Shown: piece by piece, positions 40,208-50,043 of the stretch
Numbering within the stretch: position 1 is the first letter of the stretch
How the letters are laid out: every line of letters begins with the position of its first letter
Assembly (NCBI RefSeq): GCF_021650935.1
Contig: NZ_CP091244.1
Location: 2,232,001 to 2,296,000 of the forward strand
DNA from: Thiothrix winogradskyi
GTDB taxonomy: Bacteria > Pseudomonadota > Gammaproteobacteria > Thiotrichales > Thiotrichaceae
DNA length: 64,000 nt
Reading direction: 5' to 3'
Translations under genes and position numbers: made by a program
Notes under the pieces: generated by a model
What the model was told of the DNA's origin: nothing
Databases searched by the model: none
The model's input: only the letters and a program-made list of their open reading frames with translations

Positions 40208-42514
40208 ATGGCAGAAGAATTCGTCACCATCGAAATTAATGACCAGCCGGTTCAGGCTCGCAGAGGTGCGATGCTGATTGAAGTGGCTGATAATAATGGA
40301 ATTTCCATCCCGCGTTTTTGCTACCACAAAAAGCTCTCGATTGCTGCCAACTGCCGCATGTGCTTGGTGGAAATGGAAAAATCGTGGAAGCCGGTTCCCG
40401 CTTGTGCCACGCCCGTGAATGCAGGCATGAAATTCTGGACGCGCTCCGACAAAGCCAAGAACGCGCAGAAAGGCATTATGGAATTCCTGCTGATCAACCA
40501 TCCGCTGGATTGCCCGATTTGCGACCAAGGTGGCGAATGCGAATTGCAGGATGTCTCAGTCGGTTACGGTAGCAATAAATCGCAATACGCCGAAATCAAG
40601 CGCGTCGTGCAAGACAAAGACATTGGCCCTTTGATCGAAACCGAAATGACCCGCTGTATCCAATGTACTCGCTGTGTGCGTTTCGGTGATGAAATCGCCG
40701 GAATGCGCGAAATGGGCGGGGTAGGGCGCGGTGATCGGCTCGAAATCGGCACGTATATTGAGAAATCGCTCAAATCGGAACTTTCCGGCAATGTGATTGA
40801 CCTCTGCCCTGTGGGTGCGCTGACTGCGAAACCGTCACGCTACAAAGCACGGGCGTGGGAAATGGTGGCGCATGATGCGATTGCCCCGCACGATTCGGTT
40901 GGCTCACACCTTCAGGTACACACTTTCCGCAAAGAAGTGGTGCGTGCAGTGCCGCGTGAAAGTGATGTCATCAACGAGTGTTGGATTTCTGACCGTGATC
41001 GTTTCAGCTATCAAGGTATTGCCAGTGCTGACCGTATTACCAAGCCAATGCTCAAACGCGACGGGCATTGGTATGAAGTCAGTTGGCAGCAAGCGTTGGA
41101 TGCGACGGCGGAAATTTTGCGGGCGGCTGACCCAGCGCGTACCGGTGCATTGGCAAGTGCGACTTCCACTGTGGAAGAACTGTATTTGTTCCAGCGTTTA
41201 ATGCGCGGTTTGAACATTCGCAATATTGATCACCGTGTACGCCAGACTGATTTCAGCGACCAAAGTGCTGCACCGCTTTGCCCTTCCTTGGGAATGCCTA
41301 TTGCGCAATTGGAACAGCAAAATGCGGTATTTTTGATTGGCTCTAATGTGCGCCAAGAGCAGCCGTTACTGAATCACCGCATCCGCAAAGCGGCACTCAA
41401 AGGCGCGGCGGTGATGGCATTGAATCCGCGTGCATTCGATTTCAACTACGACGTGGCGCAACAAGCGGTTGCTCCGGCAGATATGTTGCAAGCCTTACAA
41501 GCGATTGCGAATGATCCTGATAATGCGGTGATGGCAACGCTTAAAAATGCGGAACACGCCACGGTATTGCTGGGCAATGTCGCCGTTCAGCATCCCGATT
41601 TTGCGGCATTACGCGGCTTGGCTTACACGATTGCGGAACAAACGGGCGCAACCTTTGGCTATTTGGCGGAAAGTGCCAACAGTGTGGGTGCGTGGGTTGC
41701 GGGTGTTGTGCCGCACCGTTTATCGGCGGGACGCGAACTTAAACAAGCAGGCGTGCCGGTTGGTGAGTTCCTCAGTGAAAATACTCGCACGTTTGTCTTG
41801 CTGAATACCGAGTTGGCAGATTTCGCGAATCCGCAACAAGCAATGAAAGCCTTGAGTGCAGCGGAGAACGTGATTGTGATTGCGCCGTTTGCGGATGATA
41901 CGACACGCAAATACGCGACGGTGTTATTGCCTAGTTCGACGTTTGCCGAAACTTCCGGTACGTTCATTAATGCAGCAGGACAGTGGCAAAGCTTTAAGGG
42001 CGCGACTGTGCCACCGGGTGAAGCGCGACCTACTTGGAAAGTGCTGCGGGTGTTGGGTAATACGGCGGGTGTACCTGAATTTGATTGGGTTGCCACCGAA
42101 GAAATTGTTGCCGAGTTGCACCTTGAACTCGACGGTGTAGAGGTTTGTAACAACCGTTATGCTGGCACTGTGGGTAGAGACGCAAAATCTTGCGTCTCTA
42201 CGACGGCAGATGGGGCGTTTCAGCGCATCGGCGACGTAGAAATGTACCGTGTTGACTCGCTAGTACGCCGTGCGAAAGCCTTGCAAGCCATGATTCCTCC
42301 GGCGGCGGTGCAGTTGAATCCGCAAGATGCGGCGAATATGGGTGTCGCGGCTGGCGATACGCTTAAAGTGTCGCAAGGTGCGGTGACGATCACGCTGCCA
42401 GCACAACTGGACGCGGGTATTCCAGCAGGTTGCGCCGGTTTGCAGTCGGGCATTGAAGTATCCAACGTGTTGGGCGCGGCTTTCGGTGCGCTCCAAATAG
42501 CAAAGGCAGGTTAG
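40208..42514 (+). CDS. nuoG: NADH-quinone oxidoreductase subunit G
   Basis: A 768-residue Fe-S subunit. N-terminal ferredoxin ligands (RFCYHKKLSIAANCRMC), a His-Cys cluster region (HPLDCPICDQGGECELQD), two ferredoxin cysteines groups (CIQCTRCVRF, IDLCPVGALT) and the molybdopterin-oxidoreductase-like C-terminal domain. Between residues ~656 and ~666 lies an 28-bp palindromic repeat read in frame (peptide GRDAKSCVST); see the repeat at 42174-42201. Apart from this the protein is intact. Confidence 0.95.
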   Translation: MAEEFVTIEINDQPVQARRGAMLIEVADNNGISIPRFCYHKKLSIAANCRMCLVEMEKSWKPVPACATPVNAGMKFWTRSDKAKNAQKGIMEFLLINHPLDCPICDQGGECELQDVSVGYGSNKSQYAEIKRVVQDKDIGPLIETEMTRCIQCTRCVRFGDEIAGMREMGGVGRGDRLEIGTYIEKSLKSELSGNVIDLCPVGALTAKPSRYKARAWEMVAHDAIAPHDSVGSHLQVHTFRKEVVRAVPRESDVINECWISDRDRFSYQGIASADRITKPMLKRDGHWYEVSWQQALDATAEILRAADPARTGALASATSTVEELYLFQRLMRGLNIRNIDHRVRQTDFSDQSAAPLCPSLGMPIAQLEQQNAVFLIGSNVRQEQPLLNHRIRKAALKGAAVMALNPRAFDFNYDVAQQAVAPADMLQALQAIANDPDNAVMATLKNAEHATVLLGNVAVQHPDFAALRGLAYTIAEQTGATFGYLAESANSVGAWVAGVVPHRLSAGRELKQAGVPVGEFLSENTRTFVLLNTELADFANPQQAMKALSAAENVIVIAPFADDTTRKYATVLLPSSTFAETSGTFINAAGQWQSFKGATVPPGEARPTWKVLRVLGNTAGVPEFDWVATEEIVAELHLELDGVEVCNNRYAGTVGRDAKSCVSTTADGAFQRIGDVEMYRVDSLVRRAKALQAMIPPAAVQLNPQDAANMGVAAGDTLKVSQGAVTITLPAQLDAGIPAGCAGLQSGIEVSNVLGAAFGALQIAKAG
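42174..42201. repeat. 28-bp perfect palindrome inside nuoG
   Basis: GTAGAGACGCAA and TTGCGTCTCTAC are perfect 12-bp inverted repeats around AATC. The same kind of GTAGAGACGC... palindrome is known to me as a dispersed intergenic repeat in cyanobacteria and other bacteria. Here it is inside a coding region and kept in frame. Confidence 0.85.
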
Positions 42515-42518
42515 GGGA

Positions 42519-43589
42519 ATGATGGAAGTACTCGCAAATTTCTTCGGTGCCTTCCTCCCTGAGTGGATGGTGACGCTGCTAATCATTCTGATCAAAGTCG
42601 TGGCAATTGTGCTGCCGCTGATTTTGTTGGTGGCTTACGCGACTTACGCAGAACGCAAAATCATCGGTTTTATGCAGGTGCGTGTGGGGCCGAACCGGGT
42701 TGGGTTCAAAGGCTTGTTGCAGCCGTTTGCGGATATGTTCAAGCTGATTTTTAAGGAAATTGTTATTCCTGCGAAGTCTAACCGTTTTCTGTTTTTGATT
42801 GCACCCTTGTTGGCAATGGGGCCTGCGTTTGCGGCTTGGGCGGTGATTCCGTTCAGTGACGGCATGGTGTTGGCGGATGTGAACGCGGGGTTGTTGTTCC
42901 TGTTGGCACTGACTTCCTTGGGAATTTACGGAGTCATTATTGCGGGTTGGGCATCGAATTCTAAGTATGCGCAACTGAGTGCAATGCGTCTTGGGGCGCA
43001 AATGGTGTCGTATGAAATTGCAATGGGATTCGCGCTGGTCGGGGTGCTGATGGCAGCCGGTAGCTTGAATCTGGGCGATATTGTGCGGGCGCAATCCGGT
43101 AGTATTTTTAGCTGGTTTGTGTGGCCGTTGTTTGGCTTGTTCTTGGTGTATTTCATTTCGGGTGTGGCAGAAACCAACCGTGCGCCGTTCGACGTGGCAG
43201 AAGGTGAGTCCGAGATCGTGGCGGGTTTCCATGTGGAATATTCCGGCATGGCGTTCTCGATTTTCTTCCTCGCGGAATACGCCAATATGTGGCTGATTGC
43301 CGCACTGACTTCGTTGATGTTCTTGGGTGGGTGGTTGTCGCCGTTCCAAGGGCTGACTTTCTTGACGGATATGCCGGTATTGGGCTGGGTGTTTGGTGAT
43401 GGTATCCATTGGTTACTGTTGAAAGCCTCGTTCTTTATGCTGCTGTTCTTTTGGTTTCGCGCCACGTTCCCGCGTTACCGTTATGACCAAATCATGCGCT
43501 TGGGATGGAAGGTTCTGATCCCGATAACCTTGGTGTGGATTTTTGCGGAAGGGCTGGCGATCGCGCTGGGCTGGAAACCGTGGCTGTAA
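42519..43589 (+). CDS. nuoH: NADH-quinone oxidoreductase subunit H
   Basis: A 356-residue membrane subunit with eight hydrophobic segments. AERKIIGFMQVRVGPNRVG and ETNRAPFDVAEGESEIVAGFHVEYSG line the quinone tunnel. Tandem ATG codons at 42519 and 42522 follow AGGGGA; either may start. Confidence 0.95.
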   Translation: MMEVLANFFGAFLPEWMVTLLIILIKVVAIVLPLILLVAYATYAERKIIGFMQVRVGPNRVGFKGLLQPFADMFKLIFKEIVIPAKSNRFLFLIAPLLAMGPAFAAWAVIPFSDGMVLADVNAGLLFLLALTSLGIYGVIIAGWASNSKYAQLSAMRLGAQMVSYEIAMGFALVGVLMAAGSLNLGDIVRAQSGSIFSWFVWPLFGLFLVYFISGVAETNRAPFDVAEGESEIVAGFHVEYSGMAFSIFFLAEYANMWLIAALTSLMFLGGWLSPFQGLTFLTDMPVLGWVFGDGIHWLLLKASFFMLLFFWFRATFPRYRYDQIMRLGWKVLIPITLVWIFAEGLAIALGWKPWL

Positions 43590-43599
43590 GGAGACTGAT

Positions 43600-44091
43600 A
43601 TGAGTTTCAACTGGAAACATTATTTCAAGACGTTCAGCCTGAAAGAATTAATGCAGGGCATGGGCGTGACGGGGAAGTATTTCTTCGAGCGTAAGATCAC
43701 GATTCAGTACCCGGAAGAGAAAACGCCGATTTCTAACCGTTTTCGTGGGCATCACGCGCTGCGGCGTTACCCGAACGGCGAGGAGCGTTGCATTGCCTGC
43801 AAATTGTGCGAAGCGGTTTGCCCCGCGCTGGCAATCACGATTGATTTGGAAGAACGCCCGGATGGTACACGCCGTACCACGCGCTATGACATAGATATGT
43901 TTAAGTGCATTTACTGCGGTTTCTGTGAAGAAGCCTGCCCGGTGGATGCGATTGTGGAAACCAATATTTTCGAGTATCACTTTGAAAATCGTGGTGAAAA
44001 TATTCAAACCAAAGACAAATTGCTGGCAATCGGTGACAAGCACGAAGCTGAGATTGCCAAGATGAAAGCCGCTGATGCGCCGTACCGTTAA
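43600..44091 (+). CDS. nuoI: NADH-quinone oxidoreductase subunit I
   Basis: A 163-residue subunit with two [4Fe-4S] motifs (CIACKLCEAVCP and CIYCGFCEEACP) binding N6a and N6b. AAGGAG precedes the ATG at 43600. Confidence 0.96.
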   Translation: MSFNWKHYFKTFSLKELMQGMGVTGKYFFERKITIQYPEEKTPISNRFRGHHALRRYPNGEERCIACKLCEAVCPALAITIDLEERPDGTRRTTRYDIDMFKCIYCGFCEEACPVDAIVETNIFEYHFENRGENIQTKDKLLAIGDKHEAEIAKMKAADAPYR

Positions 44092-44100
44092 GGGGATGAC

Positions 44101-44700
44101 ATGACATTTGAGCAGATTATCTTTTACCTGTTTTCCGCTGTATTACTGGCAGCGGCAGTGGGGATGGTGACGGTACGCAACCCGGTGTATGCGGCGTTGT
44201 GCCTGATTTTGAGCTTTTTCACCAGTGCCGCGTTGTGGTTGCTGTTGGAAGCGGAATTCCTCGGCTTGGTGCTGGTATTGGTGTACGTCGGGGCGGTAAT
44301 GGTGCTGTTCCTGTTCGTGATTATGATGCTGGACTTGAACACAGACCCGGTGAAAGAGGGACTGGTGAAATACGCGCCTGCTGGATTTTTAGTGGCGGCA
44401 GTGATTGCGGTGGAAATGATTATGGTGCTGCAAAGTGCGCCGTTTCAGATTGCGACACCGCTGAACCCGCCTCCGGCGAATAATACCGAAGCCTTGGGTT
44501 TAATTTTATACACTGATTATGTTTATCCGTTTGAAATTGCAGCGGTAATTTTGTTGGTGGCAATTATTGCGGCGATTACTTTGACGCTGCGCCGCCGCCC
44601 GGATTCGCGTAAACAAGACATTAGCCAACAGGTGCAGGTGAAGCGGGAAGACCGTGTACGTATGGTGAAGATGAAATCCGAAACCAAGGAGCAAGCATGA
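44101..44700 (+). CDS. nuoJ: NADH-quinone oxidoreductase subunit J
   Basis: A 199-residue membrane subunit with five hydrophobic segments and the conserved LVYVGAVMVLFLFVIMMLD. The C-terminal tail is charged (KREDRVRMVKMKSETKEQA). Overlaps nuoK by 4 nt. Confidence 0.94.
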   Translation: MTFEQIIFYLFSAVLLAAAVGMVTVRNPVYAALCLILSFFTSAALWLLLEAEFLGLVLVLVYVGAVMVLFLFVIMMLDLNTDPVKEGLVKYAPAGFLVAAVIAVEMIMVLQSAPFQIATPLNPPPANNTEALGLILYTDYVYPFEIAAVILLVAIIAAITLTLRRRPDSRKQDISQQVQVKREDRVRMVKMKSETKEQA

Positions 44701-45002
44701 TCCCTTTGTCGCATTTCCTGATTGTGGCGGCCTTGCTGTTTGCGATCAGCATCGCAGGCATGATTCTTAACCGTAAGAATGTGCTGATTTTGTTGATGTG
44801 CATCGAGATGATGTTGCTAGCGGTGAACCTGAATTTTATCGCGTTTTCCCATTATTTGGGGGATATGGCAGGGCAGGTGTTCGTGTTCTTTATCCTCACG
44901 GTGGCGGCAGCGGAAGCGGCGATTGGTTTGGCGATTTTGGTGGTTTTGTTCCGTAACCGGCGCACGATCAATGTTGAACAACTTGATGCGATGAAGGGGT
45001 AA
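44697..45002 (+). CDS. nuoK: NADH-quinone oxidoreductase subunit K
   Basis: A 101-residue antiporter-like (MrpC-type) subunit with three hydrophobic segments. Glutamates in LMCIEMMLLAVNLNF and VAAAEAAIGLA are the known proton-path residues. Confidence 0.95.
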   Translation: MIPLSHFLIVAALLFAISIAGMILNRKNVLILLMCIEMMLLAVNLNFIAFSHYLGDMAGQVFVFFILTVAAAEAAIGLAILVVLFRNRRTINVEQLDAMKG

Positions 45003-45005
45003 GCG

Positions 45006-47033
45006 ATGGAGGCAATTTATCTGGCTATTCCGCTTGCACCGTTGTTCGGGGCGATTGTTGCGGGGCTATTTGGGAAAAAGATTGGACGCGCAGGGGCGCA
45101 TTGGGTCACGATTTTGGGCGTGGCGGTGGCATTTTTGCTGTCGGTTTACGTTGCCTATGATGTGATGGGTAATGGCAATACGTATAACGGTACGGTGTAT
45201 ACGTGGGCAGTGATTGCGGATATTCGGTTTGAAATCGGTTTCATGCTGGATAACCTCAGTACGATGATGATGTTGGTGGTTACGTTTGTGTCGTTGATGG
45301 TGCATATTTATACGATTGGCTATATGCACGAAGATCCCGGTTATCAGCGTTTCTTCAGTTATATTTCGTTGTTTACCTTTTCGATGCTGATGCTGGTGAT
45401 GAGTAACAACTTTTTGCAGTTGTTCTTCGGCTGGGAAGCGGTCGGCTTGGTGTCGTATTTGTTGATTGGTTTCTGGTATAAAAAAGACACCGCGATTTAC
45501 GCGAATATGAAGGCGTTTTTGGTGAATCGGGTGGGAGATTTCGGGTTTTTGCTGGGGATTGCCGTGGTGTTGATGCACTTTGGCACGTTAAATTATGTGG
45601 AAGTCTTCGCGGGCGTACCCGGTTTGGTGGGAGCGGAGATAGCGATTGTTGGGGATACTAAGTGGAGTGTGCTGACACTCGCTGCTATTTTATTATTCAT
45701 CGGGGCAATGGGTAAATCGGCGCAAGTACCTTTGCATGTGTGGCTGCCCGATTCGATGGAAGGCCCCACACCTATTTCAGCATTGATTCATGCGGCAACG
45801 ATGGTAACGGCAGGTATTTTCATGGTGGCACGGATGTCACCGATTTTTGAAATGTCGGATACTGCGCTGAATCTCATTCTGATTATTGGCGCAACCACTG
45901 CGTTCTTTATGGGGCTGATTGGGATTGTGCAGAATGACATTAAGCGGGTGGTGGCGTATTCCACCTTGTCGCAGCTTGGTTATATGACGGTCGCTTTGGG
46001 GGCGTCTGCCTATTCAGCGGCAGTATTCCATTTGATGACCCATGCCTTCTTTAAGGCATTGTTATTCTTGGCGGCTGGTTCGGTGATTATAGCGATGCAC
46101 CATCAGCAGGATATTCGCAAAATGGGTGGCCTGAAAAAGTATATGCCGATTACGTATTGGACGGCTTTAATTGGTTCCTTGGCATTAATTGGCTTCCCTG
46201 GTTTCTCTGGTTTCTTCTCTAAAGATTTAATCATTGAAGCGGTGCATGAATCACAGTTGTGGGCGGCTGGTTACGCTTATACGCTGGTATTGTTGGGTGT
46301 GTTTGTCACGGCTTTTTACAGTTTCCGTATGTTCTTCTTGGTGTTCCACGGTAAAGAGCGTTTTGACACGCATGATCATGGACACGGTCATGATGATCAC
46401 GGGCATCATGGGCACGGTGGTAAGCCGCATGAGTCACCGTGGGTGGTGACGATTCCTTTGATTGCTTTAGCGATTCCGTCGATATTTGCGGGGTATCTGT
46501 TGGATCCAATGGTAGTTGGTACATTTTTTAAAGATGCAATCTTTGTCAACGATGCGGCACATAACTTTGATCCGGGTTTGAAGAGTTTGCTGTCAGCGCA
46601 TTTGGCGATTGAGCATATCAGTGCTGCGTACCATGGGGTGATCGGTTTCATTGTACATGGTTTGATGATGCCGCCTTTCTGGTTGGCAATGGCAGGTTTG
46701 GCTGCCGCTTGGTTTATTTACCTGAAAGATGATTCACTGGCACGCTGGGCTTATGACAAGTTCCGTTGGCTGCATACCTTGTTGGATCGTAAATATTATT
46801 TGGATGATTTTAATCAGAGTGTGTTTGCGAAAGGCTCTGTCAGTCTGGGGAACGGGCTGTGGGCTTTCGGCGAGCGTGTGATGATTGATGGTTTTGTGGT
46901 GAATGGCGCAGCAAAAGCAGTCGGATGGCTTTCGGGTTTGATGCGTCATCTTCAGACCGGGTATTTGTATCACTACGCCTTTTCGATGGTGGCAGGCATT
47001 CTGTTGATGCTTACTTGGTTTTTGTTTTTCTAA
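45006..47033 (+). CDS. nuoL: NADH-quinone oxidoreductase subunit L
   Basis: A 675-residue antiporter-like subunit with about 14-16 hydrophobic segments and a C-terminal lateral helix. GWEAVGLVSYLLIGFW, GKSAQVPLHVWLPDSMEGPTP... and ALIHAATMVTAGIF are family hallmarks. A His-rich loop (HDHGHGHDDHGHHGHGG) lies at residues ~453-470 between membrane segments, an uncommon addition. Proton pumping. Confidence 0.96.
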   Translation: MEAIYLAIPLAPLFGAIVAGLFGKKIGRAGAHWVTILGVAVAFLLSVYVAYDVMGNGNTYNGTVYTWAVIADIRFEIGFMLDNLSTMMMLVVTFVSLMVHIYTIGYMHEDPGYQRFFSYISLFTFSMLMLVMSNNFLQLFFGWEAVGLVSYLLIGFWYKKDTAIYANMKAFLVNRVGDFGFLLGIAVVLMHFGTLNYVEVFAGVPGLVGAEIAIVGDTKWSVLTLAAILLFIGAMGKSAQVPLHVWLPDSMEGPTPISALIHAATMVTAGIFMVARMSPIFEMSDTALNLILIIGATTAFFMGLIGIVQNDIKRVVAYSTLSQLGYMTVALGASAYSAAVFHLMTHAFFKALLFLAAGSVIIAMHHQQDIRKMGGLKKYMPITYWTALIGSLALIGFPGFSGFFSKDLIIEAVHESQLWAAGYAYTLVLLGVFVTAFYSFRMFFLVFHGKERFDTHDHGHGHDDHGHHGHGGKPHESPWVVTIPLIALAIPSIFAGYLLDPMVVGTFFKDAIFVNDAAHNFDPGLKSLLSAHLAIEHISAAYHGVIGFIVHGLMMPPFWLAMAGLAAAWFIYLKDDSLARWAYDKFRWLHTLLDRKYYLDDFNQSVFAKGSVSLGNGLWAFGERVMIDGFVVNGAAKAVGWLSGLMRHLQTGYLYHYAFSMVAGILLMLTWFLFF

Positions 47034-47065
47034 TCCCGTTCTGTTGGCTTTAACTGGAATTGCAC

Positions 47066-48604
47066 ATGCTTGATTTGCCAATACTGAGTTTGTTGATCTG
47101 GTTGCCGATTATCGGTGGCTTGGGTGTATTAATTGTGGGCGATCGTTCTGGCGCTAAACAGTTTGCACTGGGAATTGCGTTACTGACGTTTGTGATCAGC
47201 TTGCCCTTGTATACACACTTTACCCCCGGTACTGCTGAGATGCAGTTTGTGGAGCTTATCCCTTGGGTTGAGGCGTTTAACATTAATTACCATCTGGGGG
47301 TGGATGGCATTTCCATGCCATTGATTCTGCTGAATACCTTTATTACGGTGATGGTGGTGGTTGCGGGCTGGGAAGTGATTACGTATCGAATTTCCCAATA
47401 CATGGCAGCTTTTTTGATTATGGCGGGGATTGTCAACGGGGTATTTGCGGCGCTGGATGCGATGCTGTTCTATATCCTGTTTGAGGCAATGCTGATTCCG
47501 CTGTTCCTGATCATTGGGATTTGGGGTGGTGCACGTCGGGTGTACGCCACGATTAAGTTTTTCTTGTATACCTTCTTGGGTTCAGTATTTTTGCTGATTA
47601 GTTTGATCTACCTGTATCAATTGGGCGGCAGTTTCGCGGTGGCGGATTTGCATAAATTGCCGATTGATATTGTGCCGCAAACTTTAATTTTCTTGTCATT
47701 CCTATTGGCTTTCGGGGTGAAGGTACCAATGTGGCCGGTACATACCTGGTTGCCGGATGCGCACGTGGAAGCACCAACGGGTGGTTCAGTAATTTTGGCA
47801 GCAATTACGCTGAAAGTAGGTGGTTATGCCTTCTTGCGATTTGCCTTGCCAATCGTGCCTGATGCGGCAGCGCAATTGGATTGGCTGGTGATTTTCATGT
47901 CATTGACAGCGGTGGTGTACATCGGCTTTGTGGCATTGGTGCAGCAGGACATGAAAAAGCTGGTGGCTTACTCGTCTATCGCGCACATGGGGTTTGTGAC
48001 GTTAGGCTTTTTTACGATTTATGGCATTGCCAAGAGCCAGAATGTTGAAGGTGCGATGAGTAGCGCGATCTTGGCGATCCAGGGCGGTATGGTGCAAATG
48101 GTTTCGCACGGTTTTATTTCCGGCGCGATGTTCTTGTGTATCGGGGTTTTGTATGACCGGATGCATACCCGTGACATCAATGCCTACGGTGGGGTTGCTA
48201 ATCAAATGCCGACGTTCGCGGCTTTCTATGTGCTGTTTGCGATGGCGAATACCGGCTTGCCGGGTACGTCGGGGTTTGTGGGTGAATTCATGGTGATTTT
48301 GGCAAGTTTCCGCGCGAATCCGTGGATTGCGTTTGCGGCAGCAACGACCTTGATTGTGGGGGCTGCTTATACGCTGTGGCTGGTCAAACGGGTAATGTTT
48401 GGTGAAGTGAAAAACGCGGAAGTGGCTGCTTTGCAGGATATTGGGCGACGTGAGTTTTGGATGTTGGCAGTATTGGCGGGTGCGGTATTGTTACTGGGCT
48501 TATGGCCTCAACCTTTGACGGATGTGATGGAAGTGTCAATTGAAAATCTGTTGTCTCAGGCGTTGCAGAGTAAGTTGTGCGCTGGGCTTGCGGGGGGGTG
48601 CTAA
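47066..48604 (+). CDS. nuoM: NADH-quinone oxidoreductase subunit M
   Basis: A 512-residue antiporter-like subunit with about 14 membrane segments. Seen: LGVDGISMPLILLNTF, LFEAMLIPLFLIIGIWG, KVPMWPVHTWLPDAHVEAPT and SSIAHMGFV. The ATG at 47066 is preferred over a TTG at 47060. It overlaps no neighbour on the left (32 bp after nuoL). Confidence 0.95.
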   Translation: MLDLPILSLLIWLPIIGGLGVLIVGDRSGAKQFALGIALLTFVISLPLYTHFTPGTAEMQFVELIPWVEAFNINYHLGVDGISMPLILLNTFITVMVVVAGWEVITYRISQYMAAFLIMAGIVNGVFAALDAMLFYILFEAMLIPLFLIIGIWGGARRVYATIKFFLYTFLGSVFLLISLIYLYQLGGSFAVADLHKLPIDIVPQTLIFLSFLLAFGVKVPMWPVHTWLPDAHVEAPTGGSVILAAITLKVGGYAFLRFALPIVPDAAAQLDWLVIFMSLTAVVYIGFVALVQQDMKKLVAYSSIAHMGFVTLGFFTIYGIAKSQNVEGAMSSAILAIQGGMVQMVSHGFISGAMFLCIGVLYDRMHTRDINAYGGVANQMPTFAAFYVLFAMANTGLPGTSGFVGEFMVILASFRANPWIAFAAATTLIVGAAYTLWLVKRVMFGEVKNAEVAALQDIGRREFWMLAVLAGAVLLLGLWPQPLTDVMEVSIENLLSQALQSKLCAGLAGGC

Positions 48605-48606
48605 TC

Positions 48607-50043
48607 ATGAATATTGCAATTGCACTGCCGGAAATTTTTCTGCTGAGTACGATCTGCCTGATTTTGCTGCTTGGCGTGTTTCTGAGCAAAGATTGTCGCA
48701 TGGTGACGTATCTATTGACTCAGGTAGCGTTGTTGGCGACTGCCTTATTGGCTTACGGCGCAATGGATGGTCAGAAAGTAACTGGCCTGAATGGTATGTA
48801 TGTGCGTGATGATTTAGGTGGTGTCCTGAAAGTCAGCATTTTGCTGCTAACGTTTGCAGTATTTGTGTATGCCCGCAAGTATCTGAAAGACACTAATACG
48901 TGGATTGGGGAGTTTTTCTTCTTGGCGTTATTTGCCGTGCTTGGCATGTTGGTGATGGTTTCTGCCAATCATTTGCTGGTGATGTATTTGGGATTGGAGT
49001 TGCTGGCGTTGTCGATGTATGCCTTGGTGGCATTTAATCGTGATGATGGGCGTTCCTCTGAGGCGGCAATGAAGTATTTTGTGCTGGGGGCGGTTGCTTC
49101 TGGTTTGTTGTTGTATGGGATTTCCATGCTGTATGGCTTGAGCGGAAAGCTGGAGTTTGCTGAGGTAATGGTTTACGTCAGTGCGCAAAATGTGCTGGAA
49201 AATATTCCGTTGTTGTTTGCGCTGGTCTTTATTGTGGCGGGTATTGCCTTTAAGTTTGGTGCAGTGCCTTTCCATATGTGGGTTCCCGATGTGTATCAGG
49301 GAGCGCCGACTGCTGTAACCATGTTTTTGGGGAGTGTGCCGAAACTGGCAGCGTTGGCAATGTTATTGCGGGTACTGGCGGAGTCTATGGGTGCTGCCCA
49401 GCCCGGTTGGGCGCAACTGCTCTTGGTGTTTGGGTTGTTGTCGGTATTTTTGGGTAATCTGATCGCGATTGCGCAGTTTAACCTTAAGCGGATGTTGGCT
49501 TATTCTACGATTGCGCACATGGGGTTCATTCTGTTGGCGGCGCTGACAGGGACATCGGAAGGTTATTCTGCCGCACTGTTTTACACCATTACTTACGCGA
49601 TGATGGCTGCGGGTGGTTTTGCTATCCTGATTTTGCTGGGGCGTGAAGGCTTTGAGGCGGAAACGCTGGATGACTTGAAGGGTTTGAACGAGCGCAATCC
49701 GTGGTATGCCTTTCTCATGATGGTCTTCTTGTTTTCGATGGCGGGGATTCCGCCAACAGTGGGCTTTTATGCGAAATTGTTCGTCATTGAGTCTGTGATG
49801 CAGGCGGGTTATTTGTGGGCTGCGGTGTTCATGGTGTTGATGTCGGTGATCGGGGCGTATTACTACTTACGCGCGATTAAAATGATGTACTTTGATAAGC
49901 CGGAACAAACCGCACCGATTCAGGCTGAACTTGATTTTAATGTGCTGATCAGTCTAAATGGCGTACTCATGGTGTTGCTGGGAGTGTTCCCTGGAACGCT
50001 AATGGGAATTTGTTCAGCAGCAATGGTCGCTAGTCGTTTATGA
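48607..50043 (+). CDS. nuoN: NADH-quinone oxidoreductase subunit N
   Basis: A 478-residue antiporter-like subunit. LGLELLALSMYALVAFNRDD, GAVPFHMWVPDVYQGAPT and STIAHMGFILLA are typical. The start at 48607 lies 2 nt after the nuoM stop. Overlaps the DUF2818 gene by 4 nt. Confidence 0.95.
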   Translation: MNIAIALPEIFLLSTICLILLLGVFLSKDCRMVTYLLTQVALLATALLAYGAMDGQKVTGLNGMYVRDDLGGVLKVSILLLTFAVFVYARKYLKDTNTWIGEFFFLALFAVLGMLVMVSANHLLVMYLGLELLALSMYALVAFNRDDGRSSEAAMKYFVLGAVASGLLLYGISMLYGLSGKLEFAEVMVYVSAQNVLENIPLLFALVFIVAGIAFKFGAVPFHMWVPDVYQGAPTAVTMFLGSVPKLAALAMLLRVLAESMGAAQPGWAQLLLVFGLLSVFLGNLIAIAQFNLKRMLAYSTIAHMGFILLAALTGTSEGYSAALFYTITYAMMAAGGFAILILLGREGFEAETLDDLKGLNERNPWYAFLMMVFLFSMAGIPPTVGFYAKLFVIESVMQAGYLWAAVFMVLMSVIGAYYYLRAIKMMYFDKPEQTAPIQAELDFNVLISLNGVLMVLLGVFPGTLMGICSAAMVASRL

